This document shows positions 44,380-53,812 of a stretch of 64,000 nt of DNA, in pieces; position 1 is the stretch's first letter; each line of letters opens with the position of its first letter. The stretch is from the NCBI RefSeq assembly GCF_011045035.1, contig NZ_JAALAA010000011.1, positions 62,001 through 126,000 on the forward strand. Direction: 5' to 3'. This stretch comes from Nocardioides turkmenicus. Lineage in GTDB: Bacteria > Actinomycetota > Actinomycetes > Propionibacteriales > Nocardioidaceae. The notes below the pieces were generated by a model. The model searched no databases and was not told where the DNA came from. It saw nothing but the letters and a program-made list of their open reading frames with translations. A program made the position numbers and the translations under genes.

Positions 44380-45312
44380 ATGACCATCACTGAAGCATCC
44401 GCCGTCACCGAGCTCACCGTCCACAAGGTCGGCGGCCGCATCGGCGCCCGCATCGGCGGCGTCACGCTCTCCGGCGACCTGCCCGCCGAGACGATCGCCG
44501 AGATCCGCGCGGCGATCCTGACGCACAAGGTCGTCTTCTTCCGCGACCAGGGTCATCTCGACGACCGCACGCAGATCGCCTTCGGCGAGCGCCTCGGCCC
44601 GCTGACGACCGCGCACCCGACCGTCAACACCGGCAGCGCCCGGGTGCTGACCCTCAAGGCCAACCGCGGCATGGCCGCCAACTCCTGGCACACCGACGTC
44701 ACCTTCGTCGACCGGCCGCCGGCGTTCTCGATCCTGCGCGGCGCCGAGATCCCGGAGTACGGCGGCAACACCGTCTGGGCCAACACCGCCGCCGCCTACG
44801 AGCGCCTCCACCCCCAGCTCAAGGCACTGGTCGACAACCTGTGGGCGGTCCACTCCAACGACTACGACTACGTACGTCCCGACGAGCCTGCGTCGACCGA
44901 CGACGTGGCCGCGCGCCGCCGCGAGGAGTTCGTCTCGACGATCTACCGGACCGAGCACCCGGTGGTCCGGATCCACCCGGAGACCGGCGAGCGCACGCTC
45001 GTCCTGGGCCACTTCGTCAAGCACTTCACCGGCCTGAACCAGAAGGAGAGCGCGACCCTGTTCAACCTGCTCCAGGACCGGGTCACCGCTCTGGAGAACA
45101 CCGTCCGCTGGCACTGGCAGCCGGGCGACGTCGCGATCTGGGACAACCGCGCCACCCAGCACTACGCCGTGGCCGACTTCGACGAGCTGCCGCGCGAGGT
45201 GCGACGGATCACCGTGCAGGGCGACGTCCCCGTCTCCATCGGCGGCGAGCACAGCCGGGTGATCGAGGGCTCCGCCGAGGTCTACAACCGCCTCGACGAG
45301 CTGATCTCCTGA
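44380..45312 (+). CDS. TauD/TfdA-family Fe(II)/2-oxoglutarate dioxygenase
   Basis: The 310-residue protein has the HxD part of the iron triad in [19 protein letters not shown], the distal histidine in [14 protein letters not shown] and the 2-oxoglutarate arginine in [10 protein letters not shown]. Overall similarity is to the alkyl-sulfatase AtsK and taurine dioxygenase TauD. The enzyme hydroxylates a sulfate- or sulfonate-type substrate and may release sulfite or sulfate; specificity is not determinable here. GAGGAGA lies before the ATG. Confidence 0.88.
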   Translation: MTITEASAVTELTVHKVGGRIGARIGGVTLSGDLPAETIAEIRAAILTHKVVFFRDQGHLDDRTQIAFGERLGPLTTAHPTVNTGSARVLTLKANRGMAANSWHTDVTFVDRPPAFSILRGAEIPEYGGNTVWANTAAAYERLHPQLKALVDNLWAVHSNDYDYVRPDEPASTDDVAARRREEFVSTIYRTEHPVVRIHPETGERTLVLGHFVKHFTGLNQKESATLFNLLQDRVTALENTVRWHWQPGDVAIWDNRATQHYAVADFDELPREVRRITVQGDVPVSIGGEHSRVIEGSAEVYNRLDELIS

Positions 45313-45336
45313 CCGACGTACGTCCGGAAGGTCGGC

Positions 45337-45361
45337 GCGTCAGGCGCGTCAGACGCGTCAG
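45337..45361. repeat. Three GCGTCAG repeats with 9-bp period at a convergent junction
   Basis: GCGTCAG occurs at 45337, 45346 and 45355, with 2 nt between copies. The last copy includes the reverse-complement stop codon of the RNB gene. The TauD-like and RNB genes converge here with a 45-nt gap. Confidence 0.55.
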
Positions 45362-46821
45362 GCGACGGCGAAGCTGACCTTCCGGGCGACGACGTCGGCC
45401 GACTCGAGGCGCACCTGGACCTCCTCGCCCAGCGGCAGCGCGGCGGTGCTGATGACGCCGGCCTCGATGGCCGGGTCCTCGACCGTGATCGCACCCTTCC
45501 GCTTGTCCTCGTCGTCGACCTCGACGATCACCGCGTCGAACGTCTCGCCGACCCGCTTGGACAACAGCCCGGCCTCGACGAGGTCGACCACGCCACGCTC
45601 GTAGGCGCCGCTGGTGCGGGACGACGCGCGCATGGTGTCGGGGAGCGTGGTGAACGCACTGGTCACCCAGTCGGGAACCGGCCGGTCGGCGCAGAGCGCC
45701 AGGCAGACCTCGCCGGCGTAGCGGTCGATCAGGCGGCGCAGCGGAGCGGTCACGTGCATGTATTCGTTGGCCAGCGCCGAGTGCTGGGTCAGCTCGGGGA
45801 GCTCACCGTTGAACGAGGCGTACCCGCTCCCCCGCAGCAGCCGGGTGCAGGCGATCGCCATCGCGGCGTGCTTGCCGTTCTTACCGTCCAGCGAGCGGAT
45901 GAAGTCGGGGTAGAGCATCTCCGCGGGCCACTCCAGCCCGAGCGCGCGGGCGGTGCGGTGCAGCCGCTGGACGTCTCGGGGGTCGGGCTCAGGGAGGGTC
46001 CGCAGGAGCCCGACGCGGGCGTAGACCATCAGGTCCGCCGCCGCGAAGCCGGTGAGCAGCGAGATCTGGGCGTTCCAGTTCTCGACGGGCAGCAGGTCGC
46101 GGTATTCGAGCGACCACTGGTCGCCCACGACCGAGATCTCCTGGTCGCGCAGCGGCAGATTCACCCCGCCGCGGGCAGCCTCGAGGGCGATCCGCTTCTC
46201 ACCGATCTCCTTCAGCAGCTCGAGCGACGTCGAGTAGTCGTGATCGCCGAACCCCTCGCCGTCGAACATCTTCTGCACGCCGTCGTAGGAGAGCTTCGCC
46301 CGCGACCTCACCAGCGCGCGCTCGACGAAGGTATCGACCCCCTCGCCGGTGGCGTCGAGCTTGTGGGTCCACAGCAGCGCGGGACGCACCTGCTCGGGGA
46401 GGAGCGAGGCGGCGTCCTCGGAGAGCACCTTGGGGTGGAGCGGGATCTTCGCGTCCGCGGCGTAGAGCGACTCGCCGCGCTTGTTGGCCTCGATGTCGAC
46501 CGGGTCACCGGGAGCGACGAAGGCGGCAACGTCGGCGATCGCGTAGTGCACCACGTAGCCGTCGCCGTCTCGCTCCAGGTGGAGCGCCTGGTCGAGGTCC
46601 ATCGACGTCTCGGGGTCGATGGTCACGAACGGCAGGTCGGTGCGGTCCAGCTCCGGAAGCCTCGGGTTGGCCGCGGCGGCGGCCGCCGCCTCCTCCACCT
46701 CCGGAGGGAACTCGGCGCTCACCCCCAGCTCGGCCTGGAGCGCGGAGATCCCGTCGCGGAGCGTGGTGGCGGCGACACCGTCGTCGGCACTGGCCACCCG
46801 GATGATGCGTGCGGAGCCCAT
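45358..46821 (-). CDS. RNB-domain ribonuclease (RNase II/R family)
   Basis: The 487-residue protein is mostly one RNB catalytic domain. The metal-binding acidic motif TIDPETSMDLDQALH contains conserved aspartates, and RYAGEVCLAL and FNGELPELTQHSALANEYMH are downstream RNB motifs. Cold-shock and S1 domains flanking RNB in full-length RNase II/R are absent, so this is the short actinobacterial RNB protein. It is expected to degrade RNA 3' to 5'. It forms an operon end with the small protein gene 16 nt upstream. Confidence 0.88.
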   Translation of the reverse strand: MGSARIIRVASADDGVAATTLRDGISALQAELGVSAEFPPEVEEAAAAAAANPRLPELDRTDLPFVTIDPETSMDLDQALHLERDGDGYVVHYAIADVAAFVAPGDPVDIEANKRGESLYAADAKIPLHPKVLSEDAASLLPEQVRPALLWTHKLDATGEGVDTFVERALVRSRAKLSYDGVQKMFDGEGFGDHDYSTSLELLKEIGEKRIALEAARGGVNLPLRDQEISVVGDQWSLEYRDLLPVENWNAQISLLTGFAAADLMVYARVGLLRTLPEPDPRDVQRLHRTARALGLEWPAEMLYPDFIRSLDGKNGKHAAMAIACTRLLRGSGYASFNGELPELTQHSALANEYMHVTAPLRRLIDRYAGEVCLALCADRPVPDWVTSAFTTLPDTMRASSRTSGAYERGVVDLVEAGLLSKRVGETFDAVIVEVDDEDKRKGAITVEDPAIEAGVISTAALPLGEEVQVRLESADVVARKVSFAVA

Positions 46822-46837
46822 GGCCAGACTCTAGTGG

Positions 46838-47158
46838 CTATTTCTTCTTCTTCGCCTTGTAGGTCTTGTACAGCGCGGCGGCGTCCTTGCCGAACGCCTT
46901 CGGGTTCCCCTTGAAGGCCCCGAACTGCTCCCACAGGTCCTTCCTGGACCCGTTGTGCGCCTTCGCCGACCGGTTGATCCTGGCCACTGCCCGGCGCTGG
47001 GACGAGGTCAGCGAGCGACGCGCCCTGAGGTGCTCCGAGCGCGCCCTGGCCTTCTTCGAGAGGTCCTGGATCATCCAGAAAACCCCGATGATGACGACCA
47101 CCAGTAGAAGGCCGCCGAGATTGGTCCCGGAGACGGGTTCGGCGGCCAGGGCGATCAT
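46838..47158 (-). CDS. Small membrane protein with basic tail
   Basis: The 106-residue protein has one hydrophobic helix (about residues 15-30, GGLLLVVVIIGVFWMIQ) and a strongly basic cytoplasmic part ending TYKAKKKK. SKKARARSEHLRARRSL suggests RNA or membrane-surface contact. I recognise no family. It is just upstream of the RNB ribonuclease on the same strand, 16 nt apart, so the two may act together at the membrane; this is inference. Confidence 0.6.
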   Translation of the reverse strand: MIALAAEPVSGTNLGGLLLVVVIIGVFWMIQDLSKKARARSEHLRARRSLTSSQRRAVARINRSAKAHNGSRKDLWEQFGAFKGNPKAFGKDAAALYKTYKAKKKK

Positions 47159-47260
47159 CCCTGGACTGTAAGCTCGACCATTCCCGCAGGTCACAGCCGC
47201 TTTGAAAGATACCCAATCCTCGATTCGGCCATCCTCGCCGCGGGCGGCACCATAGTCACC

Positions 47261-48037
47261 GTGCTGATCCTGCTGCCGCCCTCGGAGGGCAAGACCGCGG
47301 CCGTACGCGGCAACCCGCTCTCCCTCGACTCGCTCTCGGTCCCCGTCCTCAACCCGGCGCGCGCCAAGGTCATCGACGCGCTGGTCGAGCTGTGCACCAC
47401 GCGCCCGGACGAGGCGATCGACATCCTCGGCATCCCGAAGACCCAGCCCGAGCTCGTCACCCTGAACGCCGGGCTGAGCGAGGCCCCGACCGCGCGCGCC
47501 GACCGGATCTACACCGGCGTCCTCTACGACGCCCTCTCCGCTGCGACCCTGTCCCCCGCCGCCAAGCGCCGCGCGACCAGCCGGGTCATGGTCACCAGCT
47601 CCGTGTTCGGCCTCGTCGGCCTGGCCGACCGCATCCCGGCGTACCGGCTCTCGGGGGACACCACCCTCCCCGGCATCGGCGGCATCCAGTCCCACTGGCG
47701 CGCCCACCTCGGCGCCGGCGTGACCGAGGCCCTCGGCGACGGCCTGCTCGTGGACCTCCGGTCCGGGACATACGCCGCGTTCTGGCGCCCCGACGACGTC
47801 GCGGCCCGCACCGCCACCGTCCGCGTCCTCCACGAGCACAACGGCCAGCGCAAGGTGGTCAGCCACTTCAACAAGGCCACCAAGGGCCGCCTCGTCCGCG
47901 CCCTCCTCGAGTCCGGCGCCAACCCCCGCACCCCCGCCAAGCTCGCCGAATCCTTCCGCGACCTCGGCTGGACCGTCGAGGAAGGCACCCCCACGAAGAA
48001 GGGCACCCAGCTCGACATCGTCGTCACCGAGATCTGA
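47261..48037 (+). CDS. yaaA: YaaA-family peroxide stress protein
   Basis: The 258-residue protein starts MLILLPPSEGKTAAVRGNPL, the conserved YaaA (DUF328) opening, and contains YTGVLYDALSAATLSP and RSGTYAAFWRP. YaaA limits DNA and protein damage from peroxide, apparently by lowering unincorporated iron. GTG 47261 lies 4 nt after a CATAGT hexamer and lacks a ribosome binding site, so a leaderless mRNA is plausible. The gene ends at the first family B array. Confidence 0.87.
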   Translation: MLILLPPSEGKTAAVRGNPLSLDSLSVPVLNPARAKVIDALVELCTTRPDEAIDILGIPKTQPELVTLNAGLSEAPTARADRIYTGVLYDALSAATLSPAAKRRATSRVMVTSSVFGLVGLADRIPAYRLSGDTTLPGIGGIQSHWRAHLGAGVTEALGDGLLVDLRSGTYAAFWRPDDVAARTATVRVLHEHNGQRKVVSHFNKATKGRLVRALLESGANPRTPAKLAESFRDLGWTVEEGTPTKKGTQLDIVVTEI

Positions 48038-48046
48038 GTCGTCCCA

Positions 48047-48162
48047 GCCGAGTCGGCGCGACTGTCCCACCAGCGACCGTCGAGTCGGCGCGTCTGTCCC
48101 ACGACCATGAGACAGACGCGCCGACTCGGCGCTGGAATCCGGGACAGACGGGCCGACTCGGC
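48047..48162. repeat. Mirrored 32-bp repeat array (family B), 2 + 2 units
   Basis: Two direct 22-nt units (48047-48068, 48079-48100), each with GAGTCGGCGCG and CTGTCCC, face two inverted units (48109-48130, 48141-48162). Units repeat with exactly 32-bp spacing and the centre gap is 8 nt. The inner units contain a perfect 18-bp stem (48081-48098 with 48111-48128). The array lies between the convergent yaaA and phosphatase genes and ends 1 nt before the phosphatase stop codon. Confidence 0.88.
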
Positions 48163-48163
48163 G

Positions 48164-48850
48164 TCAGAAGGTGCCGGTGGCGAAGGGGTCGCGGGAGACG
48201 GGGAGGCCGTTGAAGAGGCGCAGGGAGGCGCGGCCGTCGCCGTAGAAGGCGACGACGGTGACCGAGGCGGGCGAGAGCTCCATGTTGAAGACGCCGCCGA
48301 TCGGGGTGCCGAGGGCGTGGGCGACGATCAGCTTGATCGGCGAGACGTGCGAGGTGATCACGACGGTCTTGCCCGCGTGCTCCTCGAGGACGCGGGAGAG
48401 CCCGTCGAGCACCCGGACCTGGGCGGCGTCGAAGGACTCGCCGCCGGGCGGCGCGACCTCGGTCGCGCCCATCCATGCCTTCATCTCGACGGGGTACTGC
48501 TGGGCGACCTCGGCGAAGGTGAGCCCCTCCCACTTGCCGAACTCGATCTCCGCGAACCCGGGCTCCTCGACCAGCCGGGCACCGAGCGTGCCGGCGAGGA
48601 TCTCACCGGTCTCGGCGGCCCGCAGGACGGGCGAGGTGACCACGGCGTCGACCGCGGGAGTGAGCGGCTTGAGCCACTCGGCGGTGAGCAGCACCTGCTC
48701 GCGGCCCTCCTGGGTCAGCGGCGGGTTGTCGCCGCCGAGCCCGCCGGAGAACGCCTTCGAGGCGGTGTGCTTGGTGACGCCGTGGCGCACCAGGACGAGC
48801 GTGGTCGCCTCGGCGCCGGCTCCCCAGCCGCGGGCGGGTTTCTCGCTCAC
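48164..48850 (-). CDS. Histidine phosphatase family protein
   Basis: The 228-residue protein has the RHG catalytic motif TTLVLVRHGVTKHTASKAF and later conserved residues in LTQEGREQVLLTAEWL, FAEIEFGKWEGLTFAEV and VITSHVSPIKLIVAHALG (second catalytic His). In mycobacteria the matching neighbour Rv2228c fuses this domain to RNase HI; here it stands alone. GTG 48850 overlaps the zinc-ribbon stop (GTGA). Substrate unknown; phosphosugar or alpha-ribazole phosphate are family precedents. Confidence 0.87.
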   Translation of the reverse strand: MSEKPARGWGAGAEATTLVLVRHGVTKHTASKAFSGGLGGDNPPLTQEGREQVLLTAEWLKPLTPAVDAVVTSPVLRAAETGEILAGTLGARLVEEPGFAEIEFGKWEGLTFAEVAQQYPVEMKAWMGATEVAPPGGESFDAAQVRVLDGLSRVLEEHAGKTVVITSHVSPIKLIVAHALGTPIGGVFNMELSPASVTVVAFYGDGRASLRLFNGLPVSRDPFATGTF

Positions 48851-49587
48851 AAGCCCGACTCGGCGGTGCGGACCAGGATGCGGGAGCACTCCTCGCAGCG
48901 GACGACCTCGTCGGCGGCGAGGCCACGGATGCGGGAGATCTCGGCCGGGTCGAGCTGGAGGTTGCAGCCGCCGCAGCGACGCGCGCGCAGCTCGGCCGCA
49001 CCGACGCCGAGCTTGGCGCTCAGCCGGTCGTAGAGGGCGAGCAGGTCGGCGGGGATGCCTTCGAGGGCGGGCGCACGCTCCTCGGCCACTGCGGCGAGCT
49101 CGGCGTCGATCTTCGAGGTCTCGACGTCCACCGAGTCGACCGCGACCGCCAGCTTCTCGGTGACCTCGGCGAGCTCGGCCTCGAGCCGGGTCACGGTCGC
49201 CTGAGCCTCCTCGAGCTGCTCCATGACCTCGAGCTCCTCGTCCTCGAGCACCGAGATCCGGCGGTCGAGGGTGGCGAGCTCGTGCTGCATGCGCTCGAGG
49301 TCCTTGGCGCTGCTGATCGCCCCGGAGTCCATCCGCTCCTGGTCGCGCCGACGGCGGGTCTTGACCGCCTCGACGTCGGCGTCGGCCTTCTTCTGCACCC
49401 GCTCGAGGTCGTCGCGGGTGACCCGGGCGTCGCGTACGGCATCGTCGGTGGTCTTCTTCGATGCCTGCAGCTCCGCCACGACGGCGGCCTGCGGCAGATG
49501 CGCACGGCGGTGGCGCAGCTGGAGCGCACGCGAGTCCAGCTCACAGACGTCGAGCAGCTTCACCTGGGCGAACGGGTCGGCTTTCAG
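48847..49587 (-). CDS. Coiled-coil zinc-ribbon protein (Rv2229c-like, CT398 type)
   Basis: The protein has a long coiled coil (about residues 15-160 with repeated E/L/R heptads) and a C-terminal zinc ribbon (RRCGGCNLQLDP, then VVRCEECSRIL). Homologues usually begin MKADP. Here KADPFAQVKLLDV is preceded by CTG at 49587-49585, with GAGGAG 6 nt upstream, so a CTG start is likely (246 residues); GTG 49563 is the first standard start and would lose eight residues. The gene is conserved between Nif3 and the phosphatase. The family is thought to act with nucleic acids, but function is uncertain. Confidence 0.85.
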   Translation of the reverse strand: MKADPFAQVKLLDVCELDSRALQLRHRRAHLPQAAVVAELQASKKTTDDAVRDARVTRDDLERVQKKADADVEAVKTRRRRDQERMDSGAISSAKDLERMQHELATLDRRISVLEDEELEVMEQLEEAQATVTRLEAELAEVTEKLAVAVDSVDVETSKIDAELAAVAEERAPALEGIPADLLALYDRLSAKLGVGAAELRARRCGGCNLQLDPAEISRIRGLAADEVVRCEECSRILVRTAESGL

Positions 49588-49605
49588 CGGATTCTCCTCA
49601 GCTAT

Positions 49606-50412
49606 TCACAATCGCAAAGTCCACGGGTCGGTGACGATCTCCGAGACCCGGGTGTCCACCGTATCCCCGAATGCCTCCCGAAGTCGCCTCGCCAGCACCG
49701 GCAACCAGGTCCACTCGGCGGCCCAGTGCGGGATGTCGATCAGCGCACCGCCCTTCTCGAGGAACTCCGAGGCCGGATGGTGGCGCAGATCGCTGGTGAC
49801 ATAGACGTCGTACGCAGTCACCTGGTCGAGCAGGAAGTCGCCCGCGCCGCCGCACAGTGCCACCGAGGACACCTGGCGGTCGAGGTCACCGGCGACCCGG
49901 ATCCCGGCCGCGGTCGCCGGCAGCGCCGCGGCGACCGACTCGGCGAAGGCGCCCAGCGTGGTCGGCTCCACGGTCCCGGCGCGGCCCGTGCCGACCTCGG
50001 GAGTCAGCCCCGGCACCAGCGGCCGCAGCGAGCTCAGCCCGAGCGCGAGAGCCAGCGACTCCGAGACACCACCGATCGCCTGGTCGGCGTTGGTGTGGGC
50101 GGTGAGCAGCGCGCACCGAGCGGAGACGAGCGTCGAGAGCGTGCGTCCCTTCGGGGTCGTCGCCGCGAAGCCGTGCACCCCCTTGAGGAAGAGCGGATGA
50201 TGGACCACGACCAGGTCCGCACCCCACGCGGCTGCTTCCTCGGCGACCGGGAGGGTCGGGTCGACGGCGAGGAGCACCTTCGAGACCGGCTGCGAGGGCT
50301 CGCCCCAGACCAGCCCGACGGCGTCCCAGTCGTCGGCGGTGGCTGGCGGATACCAGTCGTCCAGCAACGAGGTGACGTCAGACAGTGTCGGCGGGGTCGG
50401 AGTGGTCGGCAT
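49606..50412 (-). CDS. Nif3-like dinuclear metal center protein
   Basis: The 268-residue protein has the Nif3 motifs WDAVGLVWGEPSQPVSKVLL, ADLVVVHHPLFLKGVHGF, HTNADQAIGGVSESLA and, at the C-terminus, YVTSDLRHHPASEFLEKG and DIPHWAAEW, whose His and Glu residues bind two metals. The family forms toroidal hexamers; GTP cyclohydrolase-like activity has been suggested for some members. The order Nif3, zinc ribbon, histidine phosphatase matches Rv2230c to Rv2228c. Confidence 0.9.
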   Translation of the reverse strand: MPTTPTPPTLSDVTSLLDDWYPPATADDWDAVGLVWGEPSQPVSKVLLAVDPTLPVAEEAAAWGADLVVVHHPLFLKGVHGFAATTPKGRTLSTLVSARCALLTAHTNADQAIGGVSESLALALGLSSLRPLVPGLTPEVGTGRAGTVEPTTLGAFAESVAAALPATAAGIRVAGDLDRQVSSVALCGGAGDFLLDQVTAYDVYVTSDLRHHPASEFLEKGGALIDIPHWAAEWTWLPVLARRLREAFGDTVDTRVSEIVTDPWTLRL

Positions 50413-50464
50413 GGTGTAACCCTAGATGCCTTCACCGAGGCCGCAGCCACCGCCGAGGCCCGGC

Positions 50465-50506
50465 ACGGAATCCAGTTCGTAACCGTTCTTTTACAACCGA
50501 TTCCGT
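50465..50506. promoter_or_regulatory. Inverted repeat in the potA promoter region
   Basis: ACGGAATC (50465-50472) and GATTCCGT (50499-50506) are perfect 8-bp arms with 26 nt between them, inside an AT-rich stretch with AACCGTTC and AACCGATTC direct half-repeats. The stretch lies 60-100 nt before the potA ATG. It may bind a regulator of the transporter operon. Confidence 0.45.
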
Positions 50507-50566
50507 ACTTTTCCCCGGATCTTGTGGTGGAATGCAGCGCTAAGTGAACAATCGACTGGAGCAGCG

Positions 50567-51697
50567 ATGACCACGACAGCTACCCCGGACCCACCCTCCG
50601 GCTCGGTGACCATCAGCGGCCTGACCAAGACCTACGGCCAGGCCACGGCGGTCGACGGCCTGGACCTGGAGATCCGGGCCGGCGAGTTCATCTCCCTGCT
50701 CGGCCCCTCGGGCTGCGGCAAGACCACCACCCTGCGGATGATCGCAGGCTTCGAGAAACCCGACGCTGGCAGCATCGTGATCGGCGGCAAGGACGTCGTC
50801 CGGCTCGCGCCCTACCAGCGCGACGTGAACACGGTCTTCCAGGCGTACGCGCTATTTCCCCACAAGTCGGTCGCGGAGAACGTCGCCTACGGCCTGCAGC
50901 AGCGCAAGACCCCCAAGGCGGAGATCCGCGAGCGGGTCGTCGAGGCGCTGCGGATGGTGCGGATGCTCGACTTCGCCGACCGCTCGCCGACCCAGCTCTC
51001 CGGTGGCCAGCAGCAGCGCGTCGCGCTCGCCCGGGCGCTGGTCAACCGCCCCAGCGTCCTCCTCCTCGACGAGCCCCTGGGCGCCCTGGACCGCCAGCTG
51101 CGCGAGGAGATGCAGCTCGAGCTCAAGCTGCTCCAGTCCCGCCTGGGGATCACCTTCGTCTTCGTCACCCACGACCAGGGCGAGGCGCTCGCGATGAGCG
51201 ACCGGATCGCGATCATGCGGGCCGGCCGGATCGAGCAGCTCGCCGACGCCGACACCGTATACAACCAGCCCGCCAGTGCGTACGTCGCCGGGTTCGTCGG
51301 CCAGCAGAACTTCCTGCACGGCGAGGTCAGCGCCGACGGCACCACCGTCGAGACCCCCTTCGTCGTCGTCGAGGGTCCCGCCAAGCCCGACGGCAAGCCC
51401 GGGGAGCCCCACCAGGCCGCGATCCGCCCCGAGGTGATCTCGATCGAGCCCGGGACCCGGGCCGAAGCACTCAACACCGTCGCCGGGGAGGTCCTCCAGG
51501 TCTCCCTGCTGGGCGAGGTGATCCAGTACCTGGTCAAGGTCACCGACGAGGTCAGCCTGCTGATCCGCCGCCCCACCCACGGTGCCGTCCGGCTCTCCCC
51601 CGGCGACGCGGTCCTCTGCGGCTGGGCCGCCGAGGACGTACGCCTCTTCCCCCTCGATACCCCGTCCGACCCCAGCACCGCTAGGAGCCCACAGTGA
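50567..51697 (+). CDS. potA: Polyamine-type ABC transporter ATP-binding protein (PotA)
   Basis: The 376-residue ATPase has Walker [11 protein letters not shown]-loop region [15 protein letters not shown], signature [15 protein letters not shown], Walker [12 protein letters not shown] and a C-terminal TOBE domain ([20 protein letters not shown], then PGDAVLCGW). This layout is typical of spermidine/putrescine and related transporters. GGAG precedes the ATG at 50567. It is the first gene of a five-gene coupled operon with PotD, PotB, PotC and an amidohydrolase, so the substrate is probably a polyamine-like or amide-bearing cation. Confidence 0.9.
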   Translation: MTTTATPDPPSGSVTISGLTKTYGQATAVDGLDLEIRAGEFISLLGPSGCGKTTTLRMIAGFEKPDAGSIVIGGKDVVRLAPYQRDVNTVFQAYALFPHKSVAENVAYGLQQRKTPKAEIRERVVEALRMVRMLDFADRSPTQLSGGQQQRVALARALVNRPSVLLLDEPLGALDRQLREEMQLELKLLQSRLGITFVFVTHDQGEALAMSDRIAIMRAGRIEQLADADTVYNQPASAYVAGFVGQQNFLHGEVSADGTTVETPFVVVEGPAKPDGKPGEPHQAAIRPEVISIEPGTRAEALNTVAGEVLQVSLLGEVIQYLVKVTDEVSLLIRRPTHGAVRLSPGDAVLCGWAAEDVRLFPLDTPSDPSTARSPQ

Positions 51698-52890
51698 GCA
51701 GAGACAACAACGTACGCATCCTGGCCAGCCATGCGGGCGCGCGAGCGATCCGCCAGGAGCTCTCGCGGCGTCACTTCCTGAGCCTGGCGGCGCTCGCCGG
51801 TGCGTCGGCCGCGCTCAGCGCCTGTGGCTCGGGCGGCGGCGGTGGCGAGTCCAGCGCGGTCGAGCCGGGCGCGGGCGCGACCGGCGGCCCGGTGGAGAAG
51901 TCGCTGTCGATCTACACCTGGGGCGACTACGACTCCCCCGAGGTGATCGACGCCTTCGGAAAGACCGGCCCGAAGGTCACCCTCGACTCCTACGGCTCCA
52001 ACGAGGAGCTGATCTCGAAGCTGGTCGCGGCCAAGGGCACCAGCGGCTACGACATCGTCGTGCCGACCGGGGTCTACATCCCGCAGCTGATCGAGAACGA
52101 CATCATCGTCCCGTTCAACAAGGACCTGATCCCCAACATGGCGAAGGTCGACCCGCAGTTCCTCGGCCAGGACTGGGACCCGGAGAACGAGTACTCGGTG
52201 TGCAAGTGCTGGGGCACCACCGGGTTCGTCTACGACACCACGGTGATCAAGCGCGACCTCGTCACCTGGAACGACTTCATCGACGCGATGCAGAACGAGG
52301 CCTCGGGCAAGACCTCGCTGCTCGACGACCCGCAGGGTGTCGCCGGCCTCTACTTCTGGGCCAACGACATCGACTGGAACACCGAGGACATGGCCGACTA
52401 CGACGCCTACGAGGCCGAGGCGGTCGAGAAGTGGGCGCCGCACATCGCCGGCTTCGACTCCTACCCGGCCACCGGCGCGATGCAGCAGAACACGTTCGCG
52501 CTGATGCAGAACTGGAACGGCGACTCGCGACTCGGCATCCTCGAGCACAAGCAGCCCGACCGCTGGAAGTGGGTCCTGCCTGGGCCGACGACCGAGCTGT
52601 GGATGGACAACTGGTGCATCCCGACCGGCGCACCCCACCCCGAGGCTGCCCACGCGTTCATCGACTACGTGCTGGAGCCGGAGAACTCGTTCCTGGAGAT
52701 GGACTACATCGGCTACAACACCGGCATCCAGGGCATCGAGGAGATGGCCAAGGAGCGCAAGGTCGAGCTGCCCGAGATGATCTTCTTCACCGACGAGCAG
52801 CTCGCCACCATGAAGAACGGCGCGGTCAACGAGGCCCAGGACCGGCGTACGGAGGTCTACGACAAGCTGAAGGCCGCCGCCAGTGCCTAG
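51694..52890 (+). CDS. potD: Polyamine-type substrate-binding lipoprotein (PotD/PotF-like)
   Basis: The GTG overlaps potA (GTGA). The 398-residue protein has a long twin-arginine leader with [12 protein letters not shown] at residues 25-36 and a lipobox ending LSAC (Cys44). The PotD fold follows ([70 protein letters not shown]). The Tat-type leader suggests folding before export. The exact substrate is unknown: putrescine, spermidine and modified polyamines are all possible. Confidence 0.88.
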   Translation: MSRDNNVRILASHAGARAIRQELSRRHFLSLAALAGASAALSACGSGGGGGESSAVEPGAGATGGPVEKSLSIYTWGDYDSPEVIDAFGKTGPKVTLDSYGSNEELISKLVAAKGTSGYDIVVPTGVYIPQLIENDIIVPFNKDLIPNMAKVDPQFLGQDWDPENEYSVCKCWGTTGFVYDTTVIKRDLVTWNDFIDAMQNEASGKTSLLDDPQGVAGLYFWANDIDWNTEDMADYDAYEAEAVEKWAPHIAGFDSYPATGAMQQNTFALMQNWNGDSRLGILEHKQPDRWKWVLPGPTTELWMDNWCIPTGAPHPEAAHAFIDYVLEPENSFLEMDYIGYNTGIQGIEEMAKERKVELPEMIFFTDEQLATMKNGAVNEAQDRRTEVYDKLKAAASA

Positions 52891-53812
52891 GAGCGCGTCC
52901 AGCAGGCTTCCCGGGTTCGTCCTCGCCGTCCCCGCGTGGGTGTGGCTGACGGTCTTCTTCGTCGTGCCGTTCCTGCAGATCGCGTGGTTCAGCCTCGGCG
53001 AGAAGCCCGGGATGTTCGGCACCCACAGCAACGCGGTGATGTCGCTGGACCGCTACGCCGAGGCGTTCAGCCCGACCTTCTTCACGATCTTCCGGGCGAC
53101 GCTGTGGATGAGCGTGACGGGGACGATCGCGTGTCTGCTGATCGCGCTGCCGGCGGCGTACTTCATGGCGCTGAAGGTCCCCGCGCACCGGCGCGGGCTG
53201 CTGGTCGCACTGGTGATGGTGCCCTACTGGACCTCGTTCCTGATCCGCACGATCGGCTGGAAGGTGATCCTGTCCTCGGAGGGCGCCCTCGCCGGGTTCC
53301 TGACCGACGTCGGCCTGGTCTCCGACCCGCATGCGCTGCTCAACACCCGCGGCGCGGTGCTGCTCGGCCTGATCTACAACTACCTGCCGCTGATGATCCT
53401 GCCGTTGTACGTCGCCTTCGACCGTGTCGACAGCGCGCTCGGTGAAGCGTCCAAGGACCTCGGCGCGGGCAGGGTGCGGACGTTCTTCCAGGTCACCCTG
53501 CCGTTGGCGCGACCGGGCATCATCGCCGGTGTCATCCTGGTCTTCATCCCGATGATGGGCGACTACGTCACCCCGGCCGTCCTCGGCGGCGCCAAGGGCA
53601 CCATGGTCGGCTCGCTGATCGCCAGCCAGTTCCTGACCGCGCAGAACTGGGCGCTGGGCTCGGCGATGGCGGTCGTGCTCATCCTGCTCACCATGCTCGT
53701 CGTCGTGCTCGCCATCGCGCTGCTGTGGGGTGTGGGATGGCTCGTGGGGCGGCGGAGCAGGCTGGTCATCGGAACGAAGAGCATCGGAACGAAGAAGGTG
53801 GCGACGGCATGA
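52883..53812 (+). CDS. potB: Polyamine-type ABC transporter permease (PotB)
   Basis: The 309-residue permease has about six transmembrane segments. The cytoplasmic EAA-type loop reads GEASKDLGAGRVRTFFQVTL, and the N-terminal region carries the AVPAWVWLTVFFVVPFLQIA helix. GTG 52883 overlaps potD by 8 nt. It pairs with PotC as the membrane channel of the uptake system. Confidence 0.88.
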   Translation: MPRSASSRLPGFVLAVPAWVWLTVFFVVPFLQIAWFSLGEKPGMFGTHSNAVMSLDRYAEAFSPTFFTIFRATLWMSVTGTIACLLIALPAAYFMALKVPAHRRGLLVALVMVPYWTSFLIRTIGWKVILSSEGALAGFLTDVGLVSDPHALLNTRGAVLLGLIYNYLPLMILPLYVAFDRVDSALGEASKDLGAGRVRTFFQVTLPLARPGIIAGVILVFIPMMGDYVTPAVLGGAKGTMVGSLIASQFLTAQNWALGSAMAVVLILLTMLVVVLAIALLWGVGWLVGRRSRLVIGTKSIGTKKVATA

